Both the position numbers and the translations under genes were made by a program. The notes under the pieces were generated by a model. The model saw only the letters and a list, made by a program, of their open reading frames with translations, searched no databases and was not told where the DNA came from. From Bacillota bacterium (lineage in GTDB: Bacteria > Bacillota > Bacilli > Paenibacillales > Paenibacillaceae), in contig JAEWAQ010000004.1 of NCBI GenBank assembly GCA_023391635.1, forward strand, positions 1 to 43,380: a DNA stretch of 43,380 bases, written 5' to 3'. Of the stretch, positions 36,351-43,380 are shown one piece after another. How positions within the stretch are numbered: the first letter of the stretch is position 1; the number at the start of each line of letters is the position of its first letter.

Positions 36351-38105
36351 GTGATCCAAAGAGATATCTTTCGAAAAATGCTGCTTGTGATTGTTTCCCT
36401 CCTGCTTCCGATGCTGATGCTGCTGGTTTATTCGAATCAGACCGGCGCTCAAGTCGTCGAGAAAGAAATCAGATCGTCATCCTTGCACAAGCTGAGCTTC
36501 TTGCTTAGCCAGGTGGATGCGCAAATCTACCAATTGAATGCAAACATGCTGACGATGATCGGGAATGTAGATGCTCTTAAATATGTCACCCGATTTACCG
36601 AAGATCCTTATGAGAGAAGCATTCTGCGCTCCGAACTGGAGAAGAAGCTGCTGCTGCTCAGCATAACGAGTCCGTGGACCAACCGGATCGCCCTATACGA
36701 TCCGCAAGGCGAAGCGATCGTGTCCAGCGACGGGAAGGACACATTCGACAAGACCGGTACGCTTGGCGGTTCAGGCTCGTCATGGGGCTTCTCGGGGCAG
36801 GAAGATCAGCCGAGTACCTGGGCATTTACCCGTCAGATGATGGATACCCGTACGCAATCGAAGCTCGGCGATATTCAAGCCTCCAATCTTGTTGTGGAAA
36901 CAACGTTCTCGGCGCTTAGCCTGCAAAATGTGCTGGATCAATACAAATCGGGAAGCTCGGGCAACCCGCTTCTTTGGCTTCCGGGCAGCCGGGTCGTGAT
37001 CGGAAATCGCCAATCCAATTTGACGCAAATGAAGGAAGTCGCAGATAAGCTGATCTTAACGGAGAAAGGGAATAACGGTTCAACCGTGCTGAAGCTGAAT
37101 GGCGGAGAGGAAGTGCTCGTCACTCATCTCTATCTGGATGCCTTAAACGGCTATTTGATCGATTATGTTCCCTTGCATGAATCTCTGGCCCCCATCGCCA
37201 GGCAGCGCGGCCTGTTCTACCTGATTTCGGCATTGATGCTGGCGACCGCCGCACTTTCCGCCCTCTTGCTGTACCGTCATGTGACCGTTCCGATCCGCAG
37301 GCTGGTAGATGGCGTTCAGCAGATGAAGCTGGGACATTTCGGCACCCGGATCCACGATAAGGCCAGCTCTGAATTCGAATTTCTGTACACCCGATTTAAT
37401 CAGATGGCCGAACAGATTCAGCGATTAATCGAGAATGTGTACGAAGAGAGGCTAAGAACGAAGGACGCGAAATTAAAACAGCTTCAATCCCAGATCAATC
37501 CCCACTTTCTGTACAACTGTTTCTCCCATATCGTTTACATGTCGGAAATGGGCAATAACGAAGGGGTAACGGCGATGTCGCATAATTTAAGCGATTATTA
37601 TCGGTACACGACTCGTATTGATAAACCGACGGCTTTGTTGTCCGAGGAATTGACATTCGTGATCAACTATTTGGAAATTCAGAAGGTGCGTCTGCCGAGA
37701 CTGTCTTACAAGATTGAAGTTCCTGAACGATTAAGGGCATTTCCGCTTCCCCGCCTGCTCCTGCAACCGCTTGTCGAGAATGCGGTGATTCACGGAATCG
37801 AGCCCAGCTCAAAACCTGGCTTCATCAGCATAGTCGGTGAAATAAAGAAGGATCGGATTCTCCTGCATGTTAGGGATAACGGTGGGGGAATGCGGGAGAG
37901 CGAAATCATGGAACTGTCGTCCCGCGTCGATCGCGCACAGGGGGACGCTGAGGGGTACGGCCTCCGCAACGTTCATCAGAGACTGCAGTTGATCTATGGG
38001 CCGGAATCCGGGTTGAAATTCGAGACGTTCAGTGCCAACAAGGGCGGGTTTCAGGCGACAATCGATATTCGAACCGAGATGGATGGAGTGGAAGGATGCA
38101 CATGA
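36351..38105 (+). CDS. YesM-like sensor histidine kinase of locus 2
   Basis: 584 residues from GTG 36351 (AGAGAGGTGA 8 bases upstream; GTG 36339 lies inside it). TM1 at about 8-27, an extracellular sensor domain to about 285, TM2 at about 288-308, then HAMP (VTVPIRRLVDGVQQMKLGHF). The His_kinase module has H385 in INPHFLYN, and the HATPase_c has LVENAVIHGIE, DNGGGM and GYGLRNVHQRL. It should report the extracellular sugar to the regulator, whose ATG overlaps its TGA. Confidence 0.92.
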   Translation: MIQRDIFRKMLLVIVSLLLPMLMLLVYSNQTGAQVVEKEIRSSSLHKLSFLLSQVDAQIYQLNANMLTMIGNVDALKYVTRFTEDPYERSILRSELEKKLLLLSITSPWTNRIALYDPQGEAIVSSDGKDTFDKTGTLGGSGSSWGFSGQEDQPSTWAFTRQMMDTRTQSKLGDIQASNLVVETTFSALSLQNVLDQYKSGSSGNPLLWLPGSRVVIGNRQSNLTQMKEVADKLILTEKGNNGSTVLKLNGGEEVLVTHLYLDALNGYLIDYVPLHESLAPIARQRGLFYLISALMLATAALSALLLYRHVTVPIRRLVDGVQQMKLGHFGTRIHDKASSEFEFLYTRFNQMAEQIQRLIENVYEERLRTKDAKLKQLQSQINPHFLYNCFSHIVYMSEMGNNEGVTAMSHNLSDYYRYTTRIDKPTALLSEELTFVINYLEIQKVRLPRLSYKIEVPERLRAFPLPRLLLQPLVENAVIHGIEPSSKPGFISIVGEIKKDRILLHVRDNGGGMRESEIMELSSRVDRAQGDAEGYGLRNVHQRLQLIYGPESGLKFETFSANKGGFQATIDIRTEMDGVEGCT

Positions 38106-39796
38106 CCCAGCTGTTGATCGTTGATGACGAGGCGCAAATCGCCCACGGGATTGCGGAACTGCTGCAATGGGAGGACATAGGGATCGGAGCTGTGCATAAA
38201 GCCTATTCCGCTGCACAGGCGCTGGAATTAATGGCGGTCCACTCTATCGGAATCGTGATCACGGATATTCGGATGCCGGATATGGACGGAATCGCCTTGC
38301 TGCGCCGGATCAAGGACAGATGGAAGAAAACCAAGGTGATCATGCTGACCGGATACGCCGACTTCGAATACGCCCAAGAGGCGATCCAGGGGCAGGCGGT
38401 CGACTATTTGTTGAAGCCCGTCCGCAAGGAGACGCTTCACTCGGCGCTGAGCAGGGTGCTCGAACAGATGAGCAGAGAATGGGAGGAGATCGCATCCGCC
38501 CATCAAGCCATGAAGACCTTGCGCGGATATATGCCGGAGCTGAAGAAGAAGCTGCTAAGCGATCTGGCCACAGGCTTCCGATATTCCCAAGGGGAATTGG
38601 AGGAGAAATTGGAATGGTTCTCTCTCCCGTTCAAACGAGGCGATGGGTGCTATCTGCTGCTTGTACGACCGGAAATGCCCGCCCGGGTTGAAGACATGAA
38701 CGGAAGGGCATTGCTGGAGTACAGCCTGGAAAATATCGCACATGAGACGTTTCGGGACGAATTCGATCTCTGGACTTTCCGGGATGCCCATGGTCATTTG
38801 GTATTTTTGGTGAAGCCGGCGGTGGAGCGGGCTTTATCGTATGGCGGGTTGGGTGGCGAGGAAGCAGACGAAGCAGACGAAGCGGATCGATCGAAATTTT
38901 ATTCTCGCAGCGTCGAGAGGTGCGCCATTCAATTCCATCATCATGCCAAACAGTTTCTACAGACGGATGTTACCATCTTCGTCGGAACTGCGGGCCAATT
39001 CCCTTACCACGTTTCGTCCATGTATGAACAAGCTCTTTCGGCTGTGAGGAAACGAAGGGCCCAACAGGAACCGTTTCTCGTGCGTTTGGAAGAGTCCGGG
39101 ACGTCGACGCCTAGCTATTCGCGCAAGCTGCATGAACCGCCGCTTTTTCAGCACTTATTCGAGATCGGGGACTGGGAGGCGATTGGCCGCAAGCTGAAGG
39201 AGGCGCTCGAATGGGCGGATGAATCGGACGGCTGCGGCACGGAGCATCTGGCCGAGGTGTTCTTTACTTTTTCTGCCGCGCTGTGCGCCTATCTGCACAG
39301 ACAGGGCAGACCGATCGCAGAAAGTCTGGGCTCGGGCTATGACCGGATGATTGAAGGCTCTCCGATGTGGAGCCGCCATAGGCTGCAGGAATGGGCCGAT
39401 GAAGTGCTGGACATGCTTCGGGAGCAAGCAGGCGAAGAGCCGGCAAGCGTTCGCTCGGAGATGATCGGGCAAATTCAACAATATATGAGAAGACATCTGT
39501 CCGAGGAATTGTCCTTGCAGAGACTGGCCGATCATGTCTTCCTGCATCCGACTCACCTCTCCAAAATATACAAGCAGGAAACAGGAGAAGGCATTAGCGA
39601 ATATTTAACCCGCTTGCGCATGGAAAGGGCGGCCTACCTGTTGGGCCACACCGATACCAAGATATACGAGGTCGGCTGCGAGACGGGTTATGTGAATGCG
39701 AACTACTTCATTAAGGTGTTCCGCAAACAATTCGGTACGACGCCGCAAGAATACCGGGAAAAAATCAGAAGAGGCTTGAGGAAGAATCAAGATTGA
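38102..39796 (+). CDS. YesN-like response regulator with AraC domain, locus 2
   Basis: 564 residues from ATG 38102, which overlaps the kinase stop codon (ATGA); ATG 38096 is an in-frame alternative. The receiver domain (about 1-125) has VDDEAQ, phospho-acceptor D55 in ITDIRMPDMDG and K in YLLKPVRKE. A long variable middle region contains an acidic EEADEADEAD stretch. The C-terminal AraC double HTH (about 460-555) has LADHVFLHPTHLSKIYKQET and VGCETGYVNANYFIKVFRKQ, ending TPQEYREK. It is expected to activate GH31/GH2 and the importer. In locus 1 the regulator precedes the kinase; here the order is reversed. Confidence 0.92.
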   Translation: MTQLLIVDDEAQIAHGIAELLQWEDIGIGAVHKAYSAAQALELMAVHSIGIVITDIRMPDMDGIALLRRIKDRWKKTKVIMLTGYADFEYAQEAIQGQAVDYLLKPVRKETLHSALSRVLEQMSREWEEIASAHQAMKTLRGYMPELKKKLLSDLATGFRYSQGELEEKLEWFSLPFKRGDGCYLLLVRPEMPARVEDMNGRALLEYSLENIAHETFRDEFDLWTFRDAHGHLVFLVKPAVERALSYGGLGGEEADEADEADRSKFYSRSVERCAIQFHHHAKQFLQTDVTIFVGTAGQFPYHVSSMYEQALSAVRKRRAQQEPFLVRLEESGTSTPSYSRKLHEPPLFQHLFEIGDWEAIGRKLKEALEWADESDGCGTEHLAEVFFTFSAALCAYLHRQGRPIAESLGSGYDRMIEGSPMWSRHRLQEWADEVLDMLREQAGEEPASVRSEMIGQIQQYMRRHLSEELSLQRLADHVFLHPTHLSKIYKQETGEGISEYLTRLRMERAAYLLGHTDTKIYEVGCETGYVNANYFIKVFRKQFGTTPQEYREKIRRGLRKNQD

Positions 39797-39840
39797 TCTT
39801 GGATACGTTGAACACTGAAGATGTCAAATCACTAGCTTCT

Positions 39841-40081
39841 GGCCCTAACCGGGCAAAACCCGGTTACAGTATCTCAGCTACTGCGCATGTTGGCCCTAAC
39901 CGGGCAAAACCCGGCTACAGCATCTCAGCCACTGCGCATGTTGGCCCTAACCCGGCAAAACCCGGCTACAGCATCTCAGTCACTGTGCACGTCGTCCCTA
40001 ACCGGACAAAACCCGGCTACAGCATCTCAGCCACCGCGCAGGTTGGCCCTAACCCGGCAAAACCCGGCTACAGCATCTCAG
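39841..40081 (+). repeat. Tandem 51-bp repeat, about 4.7 copies
   Basis: Units start at 39841, 39892, 39943, 39994 and 40045 (the last is partial). Each has the core CCCTAACCGGGCAAAACCCG and ends GCATCTCAG-like sequence. The short inverted pair CCGGG/CCCGG around CAAAA occurs in units 1 and 2 but is broken in the others. The period is a multiple of three, so an open frame beginning at TTG 39793 (overlapping the regulator's TGA) reads five times GPNRAKPGYSIS with variants. In that frame 7 of 12 unit differences fall at third positions and 6 of those are synonymous, a weak hint of coding. However, the frame then runs through a terminator hairpin, and its ribosome site is poor. Confidence 0.9.
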
Positions 40082-40125
40082 GTGTCCCGAAAGTCAACAC
40101 AATCGACTTTCGGGGCACCCTCTTT
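40081..40125 (+). terminator. Strong terminator after locus 2 and the repeats
   Basis: A 15-bp stem (GGTGTCCCGAAAGTC with GACTTTCGGGGCACC, one G-U pair) with a 9-base loop is followed by CCTCTTTT. It would end transcripts of locus 2, about 290 bases after the regulator stop. Confidence 0.85.
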
Positions 40126-40145
40126 TGCGTAAGGGCAGGTCATTG

Positions 40146-41141
40146 TTACTTCTTCCCGTAGGGACGGGCGAACTTCTCGATGAAGCGGTTCGGATATTCG
40201 GAAGGAAGCGCACTGACTTCATCCAGCCGTTGCCACGTGGCTTCCGGCATCGTCCACCCCGCGGCGCCCATATTGTCGGCGAACTGCTCCAAGGTGCTCG
40301 CCCCGAAGATCGGGGACGTGATGCCATCCCTCTGCAGCAGCCAACGCAGCGCGACTTGCGCAGGCGTCTTGTCCAGCTCGCGGGCGGCTGCTTGAACGGC
40401 ATCCAGTACCGCGAAATTTCGTTCCGACGCGCGAAGACGCCATGAACTCTCCCCGTCCTTCGCCGTCAACCTCCCCGAAGTCGGTTGTTCCCGGCCGTAA
40501 CGGCCCGTCAGGAATCCGCCGCCCAGCGGCGCCCACGGGATAACGCCGACATTCTCCTCCAGGCACAGCGACATCATTTCCCGATCCATCTCCCGGCTGA
40601 CGAGGCTGTACTGCGGCTGGAGCGAGACGAACCGGACATAGCGGTTGGCATCGCTGCAGGCCAGAGACTTCATCAGGTGCCAGGCGAAGAAGTTGGAGCA
40701 TCCGATATAGCGCACTTTGCCCGAAGTGACGAGGTCATCAAGGGCGCGAAGCGTCTCTTCGATCGGCGTCAGATGGTCCCAGACGTGGACTTGGTACAGA
40801 TCGATATAATCCGTCTGAAGCCGCCGCAAGCTCTCTTCAACGCTCTGCATGATATGTTTGCGCGAGACGCCGGCGCCGTTCGGATGATCGCTCGTCTTCA
40901 TGCGCACTTTGGTCGCGAGCACGACCTCAGAGCGAATATCCTTGATCGCTTTGCCGACGATTTCTTCCGAGCGGCCGGACACGTACACGTTCGCCGTATC
41001 CAGGAAGTTGCCGCCCTGATCGATAAACTGGCGGACCATGCGAATGGAATCTTCCTCGCTCGTCGTATTCCCGAAGGTCATCGTCCCCAGGCATAGCTCC
41101 GATACCGCAAGCCCGCTTCGTCCAAGCATTCTGATTTCCAA
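40146..41141 (-). CDS. Aldo/keto reductase
   Basis: 331 residues from TTG at 41141 with GGAGGA 6-8 bases upstream. Longer in-frame starts up to 41237 would lie upstream of the promoter seen at 41170-41198. The NADPH-dependent (beta/alpha)8 fold is clear: MLGRSGLAVSELCLGTMTFG at the start, and the catalytic tetrad D in FLDTANVYVSG, Y in the same motif, K in VLATKVR and H in YQVHVWD. The cofactor-binding C-terminus has SPIFGASTLEQFADN. Closest in style to YajO/YhdN-type stress-linked reductases; the physiological substrate is unknown. Convergent with locus 2, divergent from the SRPBCC gene. Confidence 0.92.
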   Translation of the reverse strand: MEIRMLGRSGLAVSELCLGTMTFGNTTSEEDSIRMVRQFIDQGGNFLDTANVYVSGRSEEIVGKAIKDIRSEVVLATKVRMKTSDHPNGAGVSRKHIMQSVEESLRRLQTDYIDLYQVHVWDHLTPIEETLRALDDLVTSGKVRYIGCSNFFAWHLMKSLACSDANRYVRFVSLQPQYSLVSREMDREMMSLCLEENVGVIPWAPLGGGFLTGRYGREQPTSGRLTAKDGESSWRLRASERNFAVLDAVQAAARELDKTPAQVALRWLLQRDGITSPIFGASTLEQFADNMGAAGWTMPEATWQRLDEVSALPSEYPNRFIEKFARPYGKK

Positions 41142-41169
41142 CTCGTTTCCTCCTCCCAAGTTCTCTTCT

Positions 41170-41198
41170 ATTATAGATATCTCGCATGGGTGCGTCCA
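41170..41198 (-). promoter_or_regulatory. Promoter of the aldo/keto reductase gene
   Basis: On the minus strand TGGACG, a 17-base spacer and a perfect TATAAT place the transcription start about 20 bases before the TTG start codon. Confidence 0.65.
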
Positions 41199-41245
41199 TG
41201 CAGTCGTATCGATTCTCCTTGCGTGCTCGTCCTCCAAGATGGATC

Positions 41246-41283
41246 ACTTGACAAGTCTTTGTATAAGTCATAACTTGTATAAG
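41246..41283. promoter_or_regulatory. Candidate operator in the divergent reductase/SRPBCC gap
   Basis: The 11-mer ACTTGACAAGT (perfect arms around one base) is followed by TATAAGT-N4-ACTT-G-TATA, an imperfect inverted repeat, and by a direct repeat of TTGTATAAG. The TTGACA inside may also be the -35 of the rightward promoter. AT-rich inverted repeats of this sort are typical ArsR-family operators, and an ArsR regulator is encoded two genes downstream. Confidence 0.4.
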
Positions 41284-41322
41284 CAGAAGATTGAATAGCG
41301 AATTTGCAGATGGCGGTGAGTG

Positions 41323-41967
41323 ATGTTGTTCGATTTGGAATCTTGTTTTGGAGCTGTAACCCGCACGATGACGGAGCACGAGCGAGAGGGGAAGCCCGTC
41401 CGCAACGTTACGCTGGAGCGCTCCTACGACACGACGCCTGACGATCTGTGGGATGCGATGACGAATCCGGAACGATTGTCTCGCTGGTTCGCGCCGGTCA
41501 GCGGCGAATTGAAGCTTGGAGGCCGGTATCAAGTCCAGAATAACGCCGGCGGCGTCATTACCGAATGCGTGCCTCCGCATTTTTTCTCCGTGACTTGGGA
41601 ATTCGGAGGCGGCATGAGCTGGGTTGAACTGCGCATAGCCGATGAAGGGGGAGAGCGGTCCCGCCTGAAGCTGTCTCACATCTGCCCGGTTGACGACCAC
41701 TGGAAGAAGTTCGGGCCGGGCGCGGTAGGTGTCGGCTGGGATCTGGGCTTGGTCGGGCTGGCGTACCACCTATCGGCGAGAGATGCGGAGCCCATAGATG
41801 AGAACGCCTTTGGCGCCTCCAGCGAAGGGAAATCGTTCATGGCTGACAGCAGCGAGGACTGGCGGCGCGCGGCTGTCGCGGGCGGAGAGGATCCGTCCTG
41901 GGCAGAGGAAGCGGCGAAGCGGGTTACAGCCTTCTTCACGGGCAGCGAGGTGCAGGGGGCCGAATGA
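41323..41967 (+). CDS. SRPBCC (AHSA1-like) domain protein
   Basis: 214 residues from ATG 41323 (GTG 41320 and ATG 41368 are alternatives; none has a strong ribosome site). The single START-like/AHSA1 domain spans about 20-165, with NVTLERSYDTTPDDLWDAMT, LSRWFAPVSGELKLGG, SVTWEFGGG and DHWKKFGPGAVGVGWD. The remaining C-terminal tail is charged. Such proteins bind hydrophobic ligands in a helix-grip fold and are very often encoded with a small ArsR regulator, as here (ATGA overlap). Function beyond this is unknown. Confidence 0.85.
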   Translation: MLFDLESCFGAVTRTMTEHEREGKPVRNVTLERSYDTTPDDLWDAMTNPERLSRWFAPVSGELKLGGRYQVQNNAGGVITECVPPHFFSVTWEFGGGMSWVELRIADEGGERSRLKLSHICPVDDHWKKFGPGAVGVGWDLGLVGLAYHLSARDAEPIDENAFGASSEGKSFMADSSEDWRRAAVAGGEDPSWAEEAAKRVTAFFTGSEVQGAE

Positions 41968-42314
41968 ACGCGTTCGACGTGCTTGGCGACCCGGTACGCC
42001 GTCGCATCCTGGAGCTGCTTGCCGAGAGCGAGCGACGCTCCGGTGAGATGGTCGAGATCATTCAACAGGAATTCCGCATTACCCAAGCCGCCGTCTCCCA
42101 GCATCTTCGGGTTCTGCGGGACAGCGGATTCGCCAGCGTCAAGGTCGATGAGCAGCGCCGCATCTATTCGCTGGACACTCGGCCGATGCAGGAGATCGAC
42201 GATTGGCTCGATCGGTTTCGCTCCTTCTGGGAGCCGAAGCTCAGCGCGCTCGACACCGAGATCGCGAGGGGCAAGAAGCTGCGGAAAAAAGACGAAAGTG
42301 GACACAATCAATAG
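41964..42314 (+). CDS. ArsR-family transcription regulator
   Basis: This 116-residue winged-helix repressor has FDVLGDPVRRRILELL as helix 1-2, recognition helix ITQAAVSQHLRVLRDSGFAS and the wing VKVDEQRRIYSLD. There is no Cys-based metal site, so it belongs to the SdpR-like, non-metal group paired with SRPBCC proteins. Its ATG overlaps the SRPBCC stop. Probably autoregulates the operon through the inverted repeats upstream of 41323. Confidence 0.92.
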   Translation: MNAFDVLGDPVRRRILELLAESERRSGEMVEIIQQEFRITQAAVSQHLRVLRDSGFASVKVDEQRRIYSLDTRPMQEIDDWLDRFRSFWEPKLSALDTEIARGKKLRKKDESGHNQ

Positions 42315-42329
42315 GAGGAGCTGCTGCAT

Positions 42330-42722
42330 ATGAAGAAGGTCGCATCGTTTCTCATGTTTGAAGGTAACGCCGAAGAAGCCATGAATTACTACGTTTCGCT
42401 GATCGAGGATTCATCGGTGACGAGCATCGTCCGTTACGGACCGGAAGGACCGGGCGCAGAAGGGAGTGTCATGCAGGCTGCCTTTACATTGAAGGGCCAA
42501 GACTTCATGTGCATTGACAGTCATGTCAAGCATGCATTTACCTTCACGCCTTCGTTCTCGATCTTCGTGACTTGCGATACGGAAGACGAATTGGACAGGC
42601 TGTATGGTGAATTTTCTGCAGGAGGCAAGGTATTAATGCCGCTAGGCAATTACGGATTCAGCATGAAATTCGGTTGGGTTGTGGATAAGTTCGGCGTTTC
42701 CTGGCAAGTAAACCTTCCTTGA
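42330..42722 (+). CDS. VOC-superfamily protein, PhnB-like
   Basis: 130 residues starting 15 bases after the ArsR gene with AGGAGG before the ATG. The betaalphabetabetabeta fold of the vicinal-oxygen-chelate/3-demethylubiquinone-methyltransferase-like family is seen in VASFLMFEGNAEEAMNYYVS, QAAFTLKGQDFMCIDS and the ending FGWVVDKFGVSWQVNLP. Function unknown; often found with SRPBCC/ArsR pairs. Confidence 0.87.
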   Translation: MKKVASFLMFEGNAEEAMNYYVSLIEDSSVTSIVRYGPEGPGAEGSVMQAAFTLKGQDFMCIDSHVKHAFTFTPSFSIFVTCDTEDELDRLYGEFSAGGKVLMPLGNYGFSMKFGWVVDKFGVSWQVNLP

Positions 42723-42757
42723 ATCATGACTCAAAATAATATTTAAGGAGCTGTTGA

Positions 42758-43192
42758 ATGATGACCATCAGTATGAGCCCGTATTTGAATCTTGACGGTA
42801 CCGCGAAAGAAGCTGTCTATTTCTATGAGAAAGCGCTGGGCGGGAAAGTCGTGAGCATCTTCACGTTCGGAGATATGCCGGCGGATCCGAACTTTCCGAT
42901 GACGGATGAGATGAAGAATCGTGTCATGCATGCGCATTTGAAAGTCGGCGAATCGGATCTCATGTTCTCCGATACGATCCCGGGCATGCCTCATCAGCCG
43001 GGCGACACGGTTACGATTGCCCTCTATCCGACAGATGAGGCAAGCGCGCGTGAAATTTTCACCGCATTGGAAGATGGCGGACAAGTCGCCCTGCCTCTTC
43101 AGAAGACGGATTGGAGCCCCTTGTACGGGAAAGTCAAGGACAAGTTCGGAGTTACTTTTCAAGTGAATGTTCTGGGGAATGCGGCACAGTAA
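42758..43192 (+). CDS. VOC-superfamily protein, PhnB-like (second)
   Basis: 144 residues with AAGGAG 7 bases upstream of the ATG. Same fold as the preceding gene but of the YjdN/PhnB type: SPYLNLDGTAKEAVYFYEKA, then HAHLKVGESDLMFSD and the ending VKDKFGVTFQVNVLG. Despite the name, PhnB-like proteins have no proven role in phosphonate metabolism. Last gene of the cluster, 35 bases after its paralogue. Confidence 0.88.
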   Translation: MMTISMSPYLNLDGTAKEAVYFYEKALGGKVVSIFTFGDMPADPNFPMTDEMKNRVMHAHLKVGESDLMFSDTIPGMPHQPGDTVTIALYPTDEASAREIFTALEDGGQVALPLQKTDWSPLYGKVKDKFGVTFQVNVLGNAAQ

Positions 43193-43224
43193 TTGCACAG
43201 CCTTCCGCCCCGATGACAATCAAA

Positions 43225-43286
43225 GCCTCCTGTCCTATGAACGGACAGGAGGCCAGCCTGTTGAAAAACCTCAACAGGCTTTTTTT
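43225..43286 (+). terminator. Double-hairpin terminator of the VOC cluster
   Basis: An upstream perfect 11-bp hairpin (GCCTCCTGTCC / GGACAGGAGGC) is followed directly by AGCCTGTTGA/TCAACAGGCT with a T-run at 43280-43286. The second hairpin is a textbook intrinsic terminator. Confidence 0.9.
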
Positions 43287-43299
43287 GTATCATTATTCT

Positions 43300-43330
43300 T
43301 TAACAAATTACCGCGTTAATATGGTATAAT
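43300..43330 (+). promoter_or_regulatory. Promoter for a gene leaving the window
   Basis: An extended -10 (TGG-TATAAT, hexamer at 43325-43330) is preceded by TTAACA with a 19-base spacer. A possible start ATG at 43357 behind AGGCGGTGG opens a frame (MCFGQIPT) that runs to the edge; too little is visible to name it. Confidence 0.55.
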
Positions 43331-43380
43331 ATAACTATACTGTATAGGCGGTGGTCATGTGCTTCGGTCAAATCCCAACG

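Noticed and set aside
39841..40081. Possible CRISPR array
   Set aside because: The 51-bp units are contiguous with no unique spacers, and no cas genes are nearby.
41142..41237. N-terminal extension of the aldo/keto reductase
   Set aside because: Its start codon would lie upstream of the TATAAT promoter, and the family sequence begins just after the TTG at 41141.

Overview
The window looks like a chromosomal segment of a Paenibacillus-type soil Firmicute. This is inferred from gene content: an S-layer-anchored surface protein, two CUT1 carbohydrate ABC importers that each have a YesM/YesN-like sensor kinase and AraC-type response regulator, a large secreted polysaccharide lyase, an xpaC/yaaN pair, Gram-positive lipoprotein signals, strong AGGAGG ribosome sites and frequent TTG/GTG starts. 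Most genes lie on the + strand. No rRNA, tRNA, phage, IS element or CRISPR array was seen.

Layout. 1-3.9 kb: the 3' part of a giant exported metallophosphoesterase ending in three SLH domains. 4.0-7.1 kb: a hybrid sensor kinase carrying two different kinase modules. 7.2-8.9 kb: a small membrane protein divergent from an AraC regulator. 9.1-18.9 kb: polysaccharide locus 1 (binding lipoprotein, two permeases, response regulator, sensor kinase, family 8 polysaccharide lyase). The lyase has a duplicated C-terminal module, and an in-frame amber codon cuts off the second copy. 19.1-21.7 kb: a three-gene set of an unknown membrane protein, XpaC and a TelA-like protein. 21.7-25.2 kb: a Fur-box-preceded ferric iron importer. 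25.3-27.0 kb: a DUF1259 protein, a truncated acetyltransferase and a TauE/SafE permease. 27.2-39.8 kb: polysaccharide locus 2 (GH31, GH2, binding lipoprotein, two permeases, sensor kinase, response regulator). 39.8-40.1 kb: tandem 51-bp repeats and a strong terminator. 40.1-41.2 kb: an aldo/keto reductase on the minus strand. 41.3-43.2 kb: an SRPBCC, ArsR, VOC, VOC cluster. The end of the window holds a promoter for a gene that runs off the edge.

How the genes work together. In each polysaccharide locus the sensor kinase probably detects an extracellular oligosaccharide, directly or through the binding protein, and the AraC-type regulator activates transporter and enzyme genes. Locus 1 cuts a uronic-acid polymer outside the cell by beta-elimination and imports the fragments. 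Locus 2 imports oligosaccharides and trims them with two enzymes that lack signal peptides. Neither CUT1 importer has its own ATPase gene, so a shared MsmX/UgpC-type ATPase elsewhere is expected. The only inter-gene gap above 300 bases is 39797-40145, filled by the 51-bp repeats and a terminator; the 450 bases after the lyase stop codon hold the detached domain copy.
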